A DNA stretch of 64,000 nt from CAWELS01 sp964468205 (GCA_964468205.1 CAYXVG010000021.1:1-64000), one strand, 5' to 3'. Counted from the stretch's first letter, positions 26,030 through 35,087 are shown. Program-made: numbers and translations. The notes: generated by a model from the sequence alone, not told the origin.

Positions 26030-27028
26030 CTAGGCTATCATGGCCTGTCCGCCCTGGGACTTTTCGAGCTCCATTGCACCGTTCAGCGCGTGAATGGCCA
26101 CGGCGGTCTGGTCATCCGCCGGAGGCTGGGTTGTGATGCGCTGCAGCCAGAGTCCAGGCGCGGTGAGCATCGCCATCAGGCCGCCCCGCTGCCGGGCCGC
26201 GTAACGGATCACCTCGTAGCTGACGCCCGCGATCAGCGGCAGAAGAACGATCCGCGAGGCGAACTTCGCTCCGAATCCCTCGAACGGAACCAGCATGTAG
26301 ATCACCATGGCGATGAGCATCACCACCAGCAGGAAACTGGTTCCGCAACGCGGATGGAACGTCTCGAACCTCTGCGCGTTCTCAACCGTCACCGGCTTGC
26401 GCGACTCGAAGTTAAAAACCACCTTGTGCTCCGCGCCGTGATATTCAAACACCCGGTGGATTTCGCTCCAGCGGGAAATGAGGAAGAGGAATGAAAGGAA
26501 AATGAGCATGCGGAGCACGCCGTCGGCGAAGTTCGACGCGAAGTGACCCTGGAAAGCGGGCACGGCGTCGCCGAGCCAGGTGACCATCCAAAGTGGCACG
26601 AACTTGTAGAGGAAGATGAAAAAGGCGAACGAAAAGGCCAGATTGAGGCCCATTACCCACGGGGAGATCTCTTCGGATTTCTTTTCCTTGCCATCTTCCT
26701 TCGCGCCCCCGCCTTCATCGAGAGAAGCGTTGGCCGAAAAGCGCAGCGCCTTTACACCAAGCGACATGGCCTGCCCGAGCGTTCCGACGCCGCGCAGTAC
26801 AGGATACTTGAAGAGCGGGTACTTTTCGGACATCTTGGAGATCGGCTTCTCATCTGTGACGATCTCGCCGCCGGGCTTCCGGACGGCCACACAATAGCTG
26901 TGCGGCGCCCGCATCATGACGCCTTCCATCACGGCCTGGCCGCCGACAAGGGTCTCCTCCTCACCGCTTTCAAGCACTGGAAGCATCTGCACATGGGCCG
27001 CCAGGCGGACGAAATTTCGGATTGACAC
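26030..27028 (-). CDS. DUF1385 membrane protein
   Basis: A 332-residue protein with four to five hydrophobic segments (about 135-160, 190-210, 245-270). The family signature VGGQAVMEGVMMRAP is near the N-terminus, and EYHGAEHKVVFNFE and HPRCGTSFLLVVM contain the conserved His and Cys residues. The function of DUF1385 is not established; it often neighbours prfA-prmC, as here. A GTG at 27028 follows AGGAG by about 11 bases; an internal ATG at 26986 would also fit the family start. A TATACT box lies upstream near 27052. Confidence 0.85.
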   Translation of the reverse strand: MSIRNFVRLAAHVQMLPVLESGEEETLVGGQAVMEGVMMRAPHSYCVAVRKPGGEIVTDEKPISKMSEKYPLFKYPVLRGVGTLGQAMSLGVKALRFSANASLDEGGGAKEDGKEKKSEEISPWVMGLNLAFSFAFFIFLYKFVPLWMVTWLGDAVPAFQGHFASNFADGVLRMLIFLSFLFLISRWSEIHRVFEYHGAEHKVVFNFESRKPVTVENAQRFETFHPRCGTSFLLVVMLIAMVIYMLVPFEGFGAKFASRIVLLPLIAGVSYEVIRYAARQRGGLMAMLTAPGLWLQRITTQPPADDQTAVAIHALNGAMELEKSQGGQAMIA

Positions 27029-27065
27029 GGGGTTTCCAGCTCCTGCCCTTAAGTATAGCGCAGGA

Positions 27066-27081
27066 GGCGGCTTACGCCGCC
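27066..27081. terminator. GC-rich hairpin between TPR and DUF1385 genes
   Basis: GGCGGC and GCCGCC flank TTAC just downstream of the TPR-gene stop on the reverse strand. On the forward strand it is followed by CGTTTTG; on the reverse strand there is no T-tract, so its role as a terminator is weak. Confidence 0.3.
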
Positions 27082-27112
27082 CGTTTTGAGCGGTTTGCGA
27101 CTATCTGAACCT

Positions 27113-28120
27113 TTATTCGGAGATCTCCAGCCCGCTCTCTGCGCCCGCCGCTCCGGACTCCTCGAGCTTTCGCAGGAGTTGGGCCGCCTCCTCCTGGTAC
27201 AAGGAGCTGCCGCTTCTGAGGTAGCGCCGTAGCTCGCGAACCGCTTCCTCGACTCGATTCATGTCCAGCAGCAACTGGGCCGCGGCCAGACCGGCCCGGG
27301 GGGAACTCTTCGCGGCATGGCGCAGGCTGGTAAGGGCCTCTTCGGTATGCCGGTCCGTCAACATCAGCGAAAGCCCGAGAATGTGATGCGCCAACGGATC
27401 GCCCGCGTCAAGGCGAATTGCGGCGCGCGCCGCCGCCTCCGCGTCATGAAAGCGATGGACGGAAAAAAGGGCGATGCTGGCATTGGTGTAGACCGGGGCC
27501 GACGTGGGGTCGAGCCGCGCGGCCTTCTGCAGATGCTCGAGCGCCTGGTCGTACTGTTCCAGCTTGAGGAACACCACACCGAGGCTGGCGTGGGCGGCGA
27601 CGAATTTTTCGTCAACCTCGAGCGCCTTTTCGAGGCCCGCAATCGCCTTGTCGGTGTTCCCTTTCCGGTGCTGCCGCATGGCGCGGCGGTACTGCTTGCG
27701 CGCCTTCTCGGGAACCGTGCGCCGGAGGGTCTCCACCGATACCGTTCCCGTCACGGCCTTGTCCCCCGGCAGTTCCGGGAGCTTGATCAGGAGTTCGGGT
27801 GCGAAGGCGTCCACGCTCACGATTCCGGAGTAGACCTCGACGCCCCGCGGATTCAGCACCGTCAGCCGGTATGTTCCCGGCGGAGCCACTGTCATCCGGA
27901 AAGACCCGTCCGCGAAAACCTGCGCGGTGCTCCGCATCGACGTTCTGCCCGCCACCTGAAGAGTGACCTGCAAATCCTGGAATTGCACGTCCCGGTCGGA
28001 GACGATCTTGCCGTGCACGGCCACCGGATTTCGGTCGCGAAAGCCACCCAGGGGTTGGGCGAAAGACGCTTGGACAAAGCCGGCAAGAAGTATGGCGATG
28101 ATTCCATAAGCATTTATCAA
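27113..28120 (-). CDS. Secreted TPR protein with carboxypeptidase-regulatory-like domain
   Basis: A 335-residue protein. The start is TTG at 28120, chosen because GGAGG lies 6 bases upstream and it exposes a signal peptide (INAYGIIAILLAGFVQASFAQ); the longer reading has no ribosome site. Residues about 35-130 look like a carboxypeptidase-regulatory-like or Ig-like sandwich (GTYRLTVLNPRGVEVYSG). Residues about 155-320 hold four or more TPRs (AIAGLEKALEVDEKFVAAHASLGVVFLKL, ALEHLQKAARLDPTSAPVYTNA). It is probably an extracytoplasmic scaffold protein. Partners are unknown. Confidence 0.78.
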   Translation of the reverse strand: MINAYGIIAILLAGFVQASFAQPLGGFRDRNPVAVHGKIVSDRDVQFQDLQVTLQVAGRTSMRSTAQVFADGSFRMTVAPPGTYRLTVLNPRGVEVYSGIVSVDAFAPELLIKLPELPGDKAVTGTVSVETLRRTVPEKARKQYRRAMRQHRKGNTDKAIAGLEKALEVDEKFVAAHASLGVVFLKLEQYDQALEHLQKAARLDPTSAPVYTNASIALFSVHRFHDAEAAARAAIRLDAGDPLAHHILGLSLMLTDRHTEEALTSLRHAAKSSPRAGLAAAQLLLDMNRVEEAVRELRRYLRSGSSLYQEEAAQLLRKLEESGAAGAESGLEISE

Positions 28121-28537
28121 GAGACACCTCCGGTAGATTAAACTCGGCCTCCGGGGAAACACCCGGAGGGCTGATATGACACCCCTGGGTTTCGTTCGTT
28201 GCGGACGATCGGGAATCCACGCGGGACGGGCGGTACGGAGCCGCGCCCTTGCGTTGGACGACGTCACTTGCCTACCCGCCATACAGCCGGCCGGTAGGTT
28301 GCTCTGGCGGCCCAGCCGGAGATGCGGCCGGAACCGGATTGCGATATCCCTCTACCCAATAGTTTACGATCTTCATATCGGAATAACCAACAGCAGATTG
28401 ATAGAAAGTTTCGATGGCGGCCATCATTACGATCTCGCGACGGCGGCGAAGACCGCGTGCAGGGCGCCGCAATCGCGAGGAAGGGAAACCGCTGGGCATG
28501 CAGACGAGGTGCGACAGGCGGTTCGGGATCCCGCTGC
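28121..28537. other. Divergent intergenic region
   Basis: About 420 bases between the TPR gene and ispG. It contains a hairpin-forming repeat CCTCCGG/CCGGAGG near 28150-28170 in the TPR upstream region. The ispG frame stays open for about 140 bases before its likely start, giving an Arg-rich stretch that has no match in the enzyme family. No separate gene is supported. Confidence 0.4.
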
Positions 28538-28543
28538 TACAAT
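28538..28543 (+). promoter_or_regulatory. -10-like box before ispG, probable leaderless promoter
   Basis: TACAAT ends 8 bases before the ATG at 28552, with no Shine-Dalgarno sequence. Confidence 0.5.
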
Positions 28544-28551
28544 GGCCATAT

Positions 28552-29790
28552 ATGGGATTCGAACCGCGTCGCCGGACGCCGGTCGCCGATGTGGGAGGGG
28601 TCAAGATCGGGTACGGCCATCCGGTCGTCGTCCAATCAATGACCAACACGGATACGGCCGACGTGGGCGCAACCGTCAATCAGGTTATGGAACTGGCACG
28701 TGCTGGTTCCGAACTCGTGCGCGTCACCGTGAATACAAAGGAAGCCGCGGCGGCGGTGCCGAGGATTGTCGAGACGGTGGAGCAGTTCGGGGTCCGCGTG
28801 CCCATCATCGGCGACTTCCACTACAACGGACACATCCTGCTGCGCGAGTATCCCGAGTGCGCGCGGGCGCTGGCGAAGTATCGCATCAATCCCGGCAACG
28901 TGGATATCGGCAAGACGGACGATGAGAACTTCCGCTCGATGGTGGAAGTGGCGGCAAAGTACGGCCGTCCGGTACGCATCGGTGTCAATTGGGGATCGCT
29001 TGATCAGAATGTGCTGGCCCGGCTGATGGACGCGAATAGCCAGCGTCCAGAGCCGATGACGGCCGGGGAGGTGATGATTGAGGCGATTGTAACGAGCGCG
29101 CTCGAATCCGCCGCGGCGGCCGAGCAATACGGTCTTACCAAGAGCCATATCGTGATCAGCGCCAAGGTAAGCGGCGTACAGGATCTCATCAGCGTTTACC
29201 GGAAGCTCGCCGCGCGCTGCGAATACCCGCTTCATCTCGGGCTTACGGAGGCGGGCATGGGGACAAAGGGCGTGGTTGCCTCGACGGCTGGGATGGCGGT
29301 GCTGCTCCAGGAGGGCATTGGGGACACCATTCGGGTTTCCCTCACGCCGAAGCCGAACGGCGACCGCACCGAGGAGGTGTTGGTTTGCCAGCAGCTACTG
29401 CAGTCGCTCGAACTGCGCAGCTTCACGCCTCAGGTCACTGCGTGTCCCGGTTGCGGCCGCACGACGAGCACCTTCTTCCAGGAGATGGCGGACGAGATTC
29501 AGCGGTACCTGAAAGAGCAGATGCCGGTTTGGAAGGAGTCGCATCCCGGCGTCGAGGAGATGAAGGTTGCCGTGATGGGCTGCATCGTCAACGGGCCGGG
29601 CGAGTCCAAGCACGCGAACATCGGGATCTCACTGCCCGGGACGTTCGAGGAACCGAAGGCGCCGGTGTACGTCGACGGCCGCCTGATGAAGACCCTGAAG
29701 GGCGAGCGTATTGTCAAGGAGTTCATCGATATTCTCGATGATTACGTGGCCACGCGCTACGGAAAGAGGTCCGCCGCGCCGGTGTCGTAG
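28552..29790 (+). CDS. ispG: 4-hydroxy-3-methylbut-2-enyl diphosphate synthase
   Basis: A 412-residue [4Fe-4S] enzyme of the MEP isoprenoid pathway, converting the cyclodiphosphate to HMBPP. Cluster ligands are seen in ACPGCGRT (two Cys) and MGCIVNGPGES (third Cys and catalytic Glu). The N-terminus MGFEPRRRTPVADVGGVKIG followed by PVVVQSMTNTDT matches the family start, so ATG 28552 is preferred over upstream in-frame ATGs. No large insert domain is present, as in most bacteria. Confidence 0.95.
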   Translation: MGFEPRRRTPVADVGGVKIGYGHPVVVQSMTNTDTADVGATVNQVMELARAGSELVRVTVNTKEAAAAVPRIVETVEQFGVRVPIIGDFHYNGHILLREYPECARALAKYRINPGNVDIGKTDDENFRSMVEVAAKYGRPVRIGVNWGSLDQNVLARLMDANSQRPEPMTAGEVMIEAIVTSALESAAAAEQYGLTKSHIVISAKVSGVQDLISVYRKLAARCEYPLHLGLTEAGMGTKGVVASTAGMAVLLQEGIGDTIRVSLTPKPNGDRTEEVLVCQQLLQSLELRSFTPQVTACPGCGRTTSTFFQEMADEIQRYLKEQMPVWKESHPGVEEMKVAVMGCIVNGPGESKHANIGISLPGTFEEPKAPVYVDGRLMKTLKGERIVKEFIDILDDYVATRYGKRSAAPVS

Positions 29791-29915
29791 CACTTTCGCC
29801 GCCGGACGCCGGAGAAACGGCTGATATACTCATACGTGAGGGGGAGAGCGAATTTCTCAGGCAGGTTCGCTGTTTTGGCACGCCGGTTATCTAAACCAAA
29901 CGAGGGGATTTGACA

Positions 29916-30410
29916 ATGAGCGTTCCGAACATGCAGGCGGTTGAGGGCGTTTCGCGGAAAGATCAGGCTGCGGAATCGCCATACCGGGTGGTGAACCGCA
30001 TCTTGGACTGGATCACCAACGATAAGACCCAGTTGTTGAACATCACCGATCATGTGAACGAGGTGGTGCGCAAAAGCGGCGTACGGAACGGTTTGGTGCA
30101 TCTGCAGTCGCTACATACCACGACTGCCGTCTTTCTGAACGAGTGGCAGGACGCGCTGCTCGAGGATGTGAAGCGTTTTCTCGAGGAGTCGGTGGCGCCG
30201 GACAAGTACTACCGCCACAATGATCCCGATTTCTCGGACTGCGATCGCCGGAACGCCCACTCTCACCTGCGGGGGATGATCATGGGGCAATCCCTGTGTC
30301 TCCAGGTGAGGAACGCCAAGGTGCTGCTCGGCACATGGCAGAGCATTGTGCTGGCGGAGTTCGACGGTCCTCGGAGCCGTTCGCTGGCCGTTCAGGTGTC
30401 AGGCGTGTAG
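29916..30410 (+). CDS. YjbQ/UPF0047-family protein
   Basis: A 164-residue protein of the YjbQ fold. Conserved features include GLVHLQSLHTTTAVFLNEW, a central HNDPDFSDCDRRNAHSHLRGMIMGQS with clustered His, and GTWQSIVLAEFDGPRSR. Members have been linked to thiamin phosphate synthase activity, but the physiological role is unclear. ATG 29916 is preferred to the adjacent TTG because GAGGGG lies upstream. The DUF2203 gene begins 4 bases after the stop, so they are co-transcribed. Confidence 0.85.
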   Translation: MSVPNMQAVEGVSRKDQAAESPYRVVNRILDWITNDKTQLLNITDHVNEVVRKSGVRNGLVHLQSLHTTTAVFLNEWQDALLEDVKRFLEESVAPDKYYRHNDPDFSDCDRRNAHSHLRGMIMGQSLCLQVRNAKVLLGTWQSIVLAEFDGPRSRSLAVQVSGV

Positions 30411-30414
30411 CCGG

Positions 30415-30849
30415 ATGGCGCGGTATTTCACGCTGGATGAGGCGCAATCGTTGTTGCCGCTCGTGCGCGAGCGTCTGGAAATGGCGCTGAACGCGAAGTC
30501 CGGTTTGACGGAGGTGACGGCCCAACTCGAGGCGACCTCGCACCGGGCCGCGATAAACGGGGGGATTCTGATCGACCGGAAGCAGATCGTCCAATGGCGT
30601 TCGCGGCAGGAAGCCCTGGCGCGGCGGCTGCGGGAGATGGTGAACGAGATTCATACCTTCGGCTGCCAGGTGAAGGACCTCGACAGCGGCCTGCTCGATT
30701 TCCCGACCCTCTACCGCGGCCAGGAGGCGCTGCTTTGCTGGAAGCTCGGAGAGGATCGCATCGGCTACTGGCACGGCATGGAAGAAGGCTTCCGGGGCCG
30801 GAAACTCATCGATCAGGAGTTTCTGGACAATCACGAGGGCGATTCCTGA
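30415..30849 (+). CDS. DUF2203 protein
   Basis: A 144-residue cytoplasmic protein starting MARYFTLDEAQSLLPLVRERLEMAL, a typical start for this family. A long helical region about 10-85 is followed by VKDLDSGLLDFPTLYRGQEALLCWKLGEDRIGYWHGMEEGFRGRK, the conserved C-terminal block. The function is unknown. It starts 4 bases after the YjbQ-like gene. Confidence 0.82.
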   Translation: MARYFTLDEAQSLLPLVRERLEMALNAKSGLTEVTAQLEATSHRAAINGGILIDRKQIVQWRSRQEALARRLREMVNEIHTFGCQVKDLDSGLLDFPTLYRGQEALLCWKLGEDRIGYWHGMEEGFRGRKLIDQEFLDNHEGDS

Positions 30850-30939
30850 TTCGGGCGCAAAACGGACCGTGGGGCGCTGCCCCGGCGCGCCGGCGGGGTG
30901 GCCGGCGAGGCCTTCGTTATAATGAGAGCTAATCAGGGA

Positions 30940-32325
30940 ATGAAGACTTTCTACATCGAGACCTTCGGCTGTCAGATGAACGTTCATGACTCCGAGAAGG
31001 TGACCGGAACGCTTCTTTCCCGGGGCTACCGCCGGGTACCGTCAGCGGAAGAAGCCGACTTGGTCCTGTACAACACCTGCAGCATCCGCGACAAGGCCGA
31101 GCAGAAGGTGTTCAGCCGCCTCCAGCAGTTCAAGCGCAACGGCCGGGACAAGGTTTTCGGAATTCTTGGATGCGTCGCTCAGCAGGAAGGCGAGAAAATT
31201 TTCGAGCGGGCGCCGCACGTCGGTCTCGTTTGTGGTTCCGCGAGTTATACCAAGCTGCCCGAACTGCTGGTCCAAATCGAGCACGGTGAGCGCAGGGTGA
31301 CTGGGCTGGACACGGACACGGAGGAAACCTTCGAGACCGCCTACACGCGCCGCGACAATCCATACCGGGCGTTCGTAACCATCATCGAGGGTTGCGACAA
31401 GTCGTGCGCTTACTGCGTTGTGCCGTACACGCGGGGACCGGAGCGGAGCCGCACGGCGGCGAGCGTTATGGCCGAGGTTCGCAAACTCGTGGACGAAGGC
31501 TACACGGAGGTGACGCTGCTCGGGCAGAACGTGAACAGCTACCGCGACCCGTCGGCCGGAGGAGCGGACTTTGCCGATTTGCTGGTCCGCGTGGGAGAGG
31601 CGAACGGGATCCGGCGCGTGCGTTTCACCACCTCGCATCCACGGGACTTTGTGCGGGAGATCGTCGAGGCGATCGATTCCAACGCACGGCTCTGCAACCA
31701 TGTCCATTTACCGGTGCAGTCGGGCTCTGACACCGTGCTTGCCCGGATGCAGCGGCAGTACAACCGGGAACGGTACATGGAGTGCATCGGATGGTTGAAG
31801 AGCGCGCGGCGGAGGATCTCCATAACGACGGACATGATTGTGGGATTTCCGGGCGAGACGAACGAGGATTTCGAGGCTACTCTGTCGCTGGTTGACGAGG
31901 TGGAGTATGACTCGATGTTCAGCTTTAAGTATTCGCCGCGCCCGAACACACCGGCGCTGGAGTTGACCGACCAGGTTTCCGGCGCCGAGAAGGGAAGCCG
32001 CTTGGGTCTGCTGAACGAGCGGCAACGGAGCATTCAGATCCGCAAGAATGCGGAATTGGTGGGAACGGTTCAGGAAACGCTTGTGGAGCGGTTTAATTTC
32101 GCCACGGGCCAATGGGTGGGCCATACCGCCTGCAATCGGACGGTGAACTTCTCCGGCGAACCCGGCCAGGATTTGAGCGGCCGTTACGCCGCGGTCCTGG
32201 TGACGCGCTCCGGCCCGAATTCTCTAGCCGGAGAGATCCATACAACTGCGCCAGAGCGCCCGGGGAGCGAAACCGTGGTTCAACCCGTCCAGAAGATGTT
32301 CGACATCGCGGAAAGGGGACAGTAA
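30940..32325 (+). CDS. miaB: tRNA-2-methylthio-N6-dimethylallyladenosine synthase
   Basis: A 461-residue radical-SAM methylthiotransferase that modifies A37 of tRNAs. The N-terminal UPF0004 domain carries Cys in ETFGCQMN, YNTCSIR and GCVAQQ. The radical SAM CxxxCxxC is GCDKSCAYCVVP (about 152-160), and a C-terminal TRAM domain covers about 375-440. ATG 30940 gives the common MKTFYIETFGCQMN start; an in-frame ATG at 30922 is possible but overlaps a TATAAT sequence. The stop TAA shares one base with the next ATG. Confidence 0.94.
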   Translation: MKTFYIETFGCQMNVHDSEKVTGTLLSRGYRRVPSAEEADLVLYNTCSIRDKAEQKVFSRLQQFKRNGRDKVFGILGCVAQQEGEKIFERAPHVGLVCGSASYTKLPELLVQIEHGERRVTGLDTDTEETFETAYTRRDNPYRAFVTIIEGCDKSCAYCVVPYTRGPERSRTAASVMAEVRKLVDEGYTEVTLLGQNVNSYRDPSAGGADFADLLVRVGEANGIRRVRFTTSHPRDFVREIVEAIDSNARLCNHVHLPVQSGSDTVLARMQRQYNRERYMECIGWLKSARRRISITTDMIVGFPGETNEDFEATLSLVDEVEYDSMFSFKYSPRPNTPALELTDQVSGAEKGSRLGLLNERQRSIQIRKNAELVGTVQETLVERFNFATGQWVGHTACNRTVNFSGEPGQDLSGRYAAVLVTRSGPNSLAGEIHTTAPERPGSETVVQPVQKMFDIAERGQ

Positions 32326-32810
32326 TGGAAGTCGAAATGAAGATTCGGGGTCTGATGATGGACCCGGTGACCAACATGCCTATCGTGATCCTCAAAGACT
32401 TGGAAGGCAAGAGCATCTTGCCCATCTGGGTCGGCATCTACGAAGCCAACGCGATAGCGCTGGAAATTGAGAAGGTCTCCACGCCGCGGCCGATGACGCA
32501 CGATCTGATCCGGACGCTCCTTCACGGATTGGATACGGGCGTGTCCAAGATCGTGGTAAACGAGCTAAAGGAAGACACCTTTTACGCGCGGATCTGGCTT
32601 GAGAGAGACGGGCGCCTGATGAGCGTTGACAGCCGCCCGAGCGATGCGCTGGCCGTGGCGCTACGCCTGGACTGCCCGATCTATGTCGAGGACTCCGTGC
32701 TGCAGTCCTCGAAGATGGCCAACGCGGTGTCCGAGAAGGTGAACAACGAGGAGTTGCGCCGCTGGCTGGAGGGTCTCAACGACGAGGACCTCGGCCACTA
32801 CAAGATGTAG
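32325..32810 (+). CDS. Bifunctional nuclease-family (DUF151) protein
   Basis: A 161-residue protein of the DUF151 family, which has been described with RNase and DNase activity in plants and is of unclear role in bacteria. Core signatures are LPIWVGIYEANAIALEIE and MSVDSRPSDALAVALRLDCPIYV. An AGGGGA ribosome site lies about 7 bases upstream, and the start overlaps the miaB stop, so translation is coupled. An upstream in-frame start lies inside miaB and is rejected. The C-terminal helix (about 135-160) is charged. Confidence 0.88.
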   Translation: MEVEMKIRGLMMDPVTNMPIVILKDLEGKSILPIWVGIYEANAIALEIEKVSTPRPMTHDLIRTLLHGLDTGVSKIVVNELKEDTFYARIWLERDGRLMSVDSRPSDALAVALRLDCPIYVEDSVLQSSKMANAVSEKVNNEELRRWLEGLNDEDLGHYKM

Positions 32811-32832
32811 GGTGGGGGACCTGTTGTAGCGG

Positions 32833-34581
32833 CTAGATTTGGGAAGGTCCTTCGTGCGCCTTCTCGATCTTGCGCCGCATTTCGCGCTCCCGCTCGCGGA
32901 ACACGCGCTCCTTCTCGCGCATTTCTTTCTCCAACTCGCGCATCTTTCGCTCGAACTCTCGCATTGCATCCTCGGAAGGACGCATCTGGAGCTCGAGTTC
33001 GCGCATCTTACCTTCCATTGCGCGCATCCGGGTTTCGGTTTCGCGGGCGACCTTCTCCTCGAGGTCCGCCAATTGCTGATGCAACTCCTTGATGCGGGCC
33101 TCGTCGGGTTGTTCCGAGCGGCCCTGCTCCACCAAATCGCGGTGGAGGCTTTTCATCTGGCTGACTTGTTCCTGGAGATCCTTCTGCACCGTCTCGCGAA
33201 TCTCTCGCGAAAGCCTCCGCATCTGCTCGTGATGCGGCTCCAAATCCTGGCGAATCCGTTGCTGAAACTCGTCCTTGGCGGCGCGCATCTGCTCGCGTAC
33301 GGCGGCCATCTCCTCACGTAATTCGTCGAGCCACAACCGGCTCTCCTCCGAGATTCCCGGAGGCGGCTGCGGCGCGCGAGAGGGCGCTGGTTCCGGCCGA
33401 GCGGCCGGGGCCTGGGGTGGCGCCGGGGGCGTGGGATGGGAAGGTGGCGCTCCCAGCGACGCCGATGCAGGCGGCGCCGGAAGCTCCGGCGCCGCTGCGG
33501 CGGCTGGTGGCGGTGGAGGCGCGGGGGCCACTTCGACCGCGTCATTCGATGATTGCGGACCGGCCAGTACCACCATCGGATCACTTGCCACCATGGCGGC
33601 CACCAAGGGCAGCAACAGGGCCATGACGATAGCTCCAGACACTCTTGACTCTTGATTCTGTTTTCTATTGATCAGCATGTCTACTCTCCGGAAGATTTGC
33701 TTTTTGTCCGTGGCCATTGCTGGAGCGGGCGATGCCGCGGGCCGCCGGGAGGCGTATTCGGCCAGCTTGGCCAGGCAGGCGGCATACCGGCGAGCCGCGC
33801 CGGTTCTCTCCACCACCCAGTTATCACAGGCGATTTCCCGTTCGTTTTCCAACTGCCGGCCGATCCAGTGAACGGCCGGGTGGAAGAATAGAATCGATTC
33901 GGCGAGCCGCTGGCCAAATTTGGTCCAGTCATCCAGACGGCGCACGTGCGCCAGTTCGTGAAGCCAGATGACGTGCGCTTCCGCCTGGGATAGCCTCGTG
34001 AGCAGCCTTTCAGGGAAGAGGATCGCCGGCCGGAAGAGACCGGCGGTGAGCGGCAGCCGGATGCGCCCTGACGACCGCAACTCCGGGTTACGCGCGGAAG
34101 GAGCCTCGGCGTTCCAGTCTTTCCGCCACCCGTCGTAAGGCGCCGGAGCCGGATGCGCAGCGCGCTTGATCCGCCGGAGGCGGCGGTAGGATACTCCGAG
34201 GCGCAGGCAGAGCAAGATCGCTCCGGCGAGCCATATTGCGGCGAAACCGCTGGCCACAGTTCCCGCCGGGATCACGAGCGGAAGCGCCGGGGACGGCGCT
34301 AGCAGTCCGGCCGGGGGCGGTGCGGAAGGCGTGCTTCCGGCTGCCTCCGGTACGGCTTGCGGGACAAGGGGCGCTCCGGACGGCAGGGTGGCGCGAACCA
34401 GGTGGAACACTGGAAGGAGCAGAATACCCGCGAGCGTCGTGTACCAGACAAGGTAACGAGCCGAAGCGCAAGCGTTCCGGGCGACCTTGAGGAAAAGCCA
34501 CGCGAACGCGGTCAGAGCGGCCCCCTGCCAGAGGCTATTCAGTAGGCCTTCCGCGGCCGCCGTTGTCCAAATCTCCAGCAT
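32833..34581 (-). CDS. M56 (BlaR1/MecR1-type) membrane metallopeptidase with Pro-rich and coiled-coil tail
   Basis: A 582-residue protein. Membrane segments lie at about 18-34, 43-62, 108-130 and 310-335. The gluzincin motif HELAH is at about 208-212, with downstream ENEREIACDNWVV supplying the third zinc ligand. In BlaR1 the C-terminus is a penicillin-binding sensor. Here it is replaced by a Pro/Ala-rich linker (about 345-405) and a charged coiled coil (about 415-578). The inducing signal is therefore not obviously a beta-lactam. It lies 6 bases after the BlaI-type gene and probably cleaves that repressor, by analogy. Confidence 0.87.
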   Translation of the reverse strand: MLEIWTTAAAEGLLNSLWQGAALTAFAWLFLKVARNACASARYLVWYTTLAGILLLPVFHLVRATLPSGAPLVPQAVPEAAGSTPSAPPPAGLLAPSPALPLVIPAGTVASGFAAIWLAGAILLCLRLGVSYRRLRRIKRAAHPAPAPYDGWRKDWNAEAPSARNPELRSSGRIRLPLTAGLFRPAILFPERLLTRLSQAEAHVIWLHELAHVRRLDDWTKFGQRLAESILFFHPAVHWIGRQLENEREIACDNWVVERTGAARRYAACLAKLAEYASRRPAASPAPAMATDKKQIFRRVDMLINRKQNQESRVSGAIVMALLLPLVAAMVASDPMVVLAGPQSSNDAVEVAPAPPPPPAAAAAPELPAPPASASLGAPPSHPTPPAPPQAPAARPEPAPSRAPQPPPGISEESRLWLDELREEMAAVREQMRAAKDEFQQRIRQDLEPHHEQMRRLSREIRETVQKDLQEQVSQMKSLHRDLVEQGRSEQPDEARIKELHQQLADLEEKVARETETRMRAMEGKMRELELQMRPSEDAMREFERKMRELEKEMREKERVFREREREMRRKIEKAHEGPSQI

Positions 34582-34587
34582 CGTTGA

Positions 34588-34983
34588 TCAACCGGCGCCC
34601 TCGATCATCTTTCGTAGACGCGCCAGCTCCTCTTTGGTCAGCTTCTCGTTTTCCAGAACATTCAACACGAGCATCTCGGGGGAATTGTCAAAGAACTGGC
34701 GCAAGACGTATTCAACCGCGCTGCGCCTGGCATCGCCCGGTTCGGCGACGGCCTCGTAGACAAACGCCCGGCCGCGCTGCTTGTGCCGGACGTGGCCTTT
34801 TTCTTCCAGAATACGCAGGGTCGTGAGCGCGCTCGAATAGGCAATCCTCGCCTTCTTCGGAAGCGCTTCGATCACTTCCCCCACGGTCGATGAGCCACGA
34901 TCCCAGAGAATCCGCATGAGCCGCAATTCGGCTTCGGTGAGGGTTGGCGATTTCTTGCGCGGCACGTTTGCGACTTGCTCCAA
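34588..34983 (-). CDS. BlaI/MecI-family winged-helix repressor
   Basis: A 131-residue repressor. The winged helix includes LTEAELRLMRILWDRGSSTVGEVIEAL and the wing region ALTTLRILEEKGHVRHKQRGRAFVYEAV (about 14-78); the C-terminal dimerisation helices follow. The start is TTG at 34983, which lies within the first operator. It is paired with the M56 protease, which would relieve repression by cleavage in the known Bla/Mec systems. Two operators bracket its promoter, so autoregulation is very likely. Confidence 0.9.
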   Translation of the reverse strand: MEQVANVPRKKSPTLTEAELRLMRILWDRGSSTVGEVIEALPKKARIAYSSALTTLRILEEKGHVRHKQRGRAFVYEAVAEPGDARRSAVEYVLRQFFDNSPEMLVLNVLENEKLTKEELARLRKMIEGAG

Positions 34984-34999
34984 CTAATGAATTAGTAGC
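34981..34999. promoter_or_regulatory. BlaI operator 1
   Basis: CAACTAATGAATTAGTAGC contains a perfect ACTAAT-N2-ATTAGT dyad. It covers the leader and TTG start of the repressor gene and matches the second copy at 35036-35054 in 17 of 19 bases. Confidence 0.75.
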
Positions 35000-35009
35000 T
35001 TCGAAAAAA

Positions 35010-35038
35010 AGAATAGCATCGGGTCGGCGTGGTGTCAA
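35010..35038 (-). promoter_or_regulatory. Sigma-70-like promoter of the BlaI/M56 operon
   Basis: On the reverse strand TTGACA (35038-35033) and TATTCT (35015-35010) are exactly 17 bases apart. The expected transcription start is near 35003. The -35 overlaps operator 2 and the leader contains operator 1. Confidence 0.75.
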
Positions 35039-35054
35039 CTAAAAAATTAGTAGC
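35036..35054. promoter_or_regulatory. BlaI operator 2
   Basis: CAACTAAAAAATTAGTAGC is the second copy, overlapping the -35 of the repressor promoter. It lies about 35 bases upstream of the -10-like box of the divergent GH10 gene, so the repressor may also act rightward. Confidence 0.7.
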
Positions 35055-35087
35055 AAGAGCGACAGTTTTGGTTTGCTGGGCAGTTGG

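Noticed and set aside
28414..28551. N-terminal extension of ispG from an upstream ATG
   Set aside because: The extra residues are Arg-rich, have no counterpart in the family, and the -10-like box at 28538 lies inside them.
30918..30923. TATAAT before miaB as a leaderless promoter
   Set aside because: It is 16 bases from the likely start and no -35 is visible. It may be a real -10 but does not fit the constant spacing of the others.
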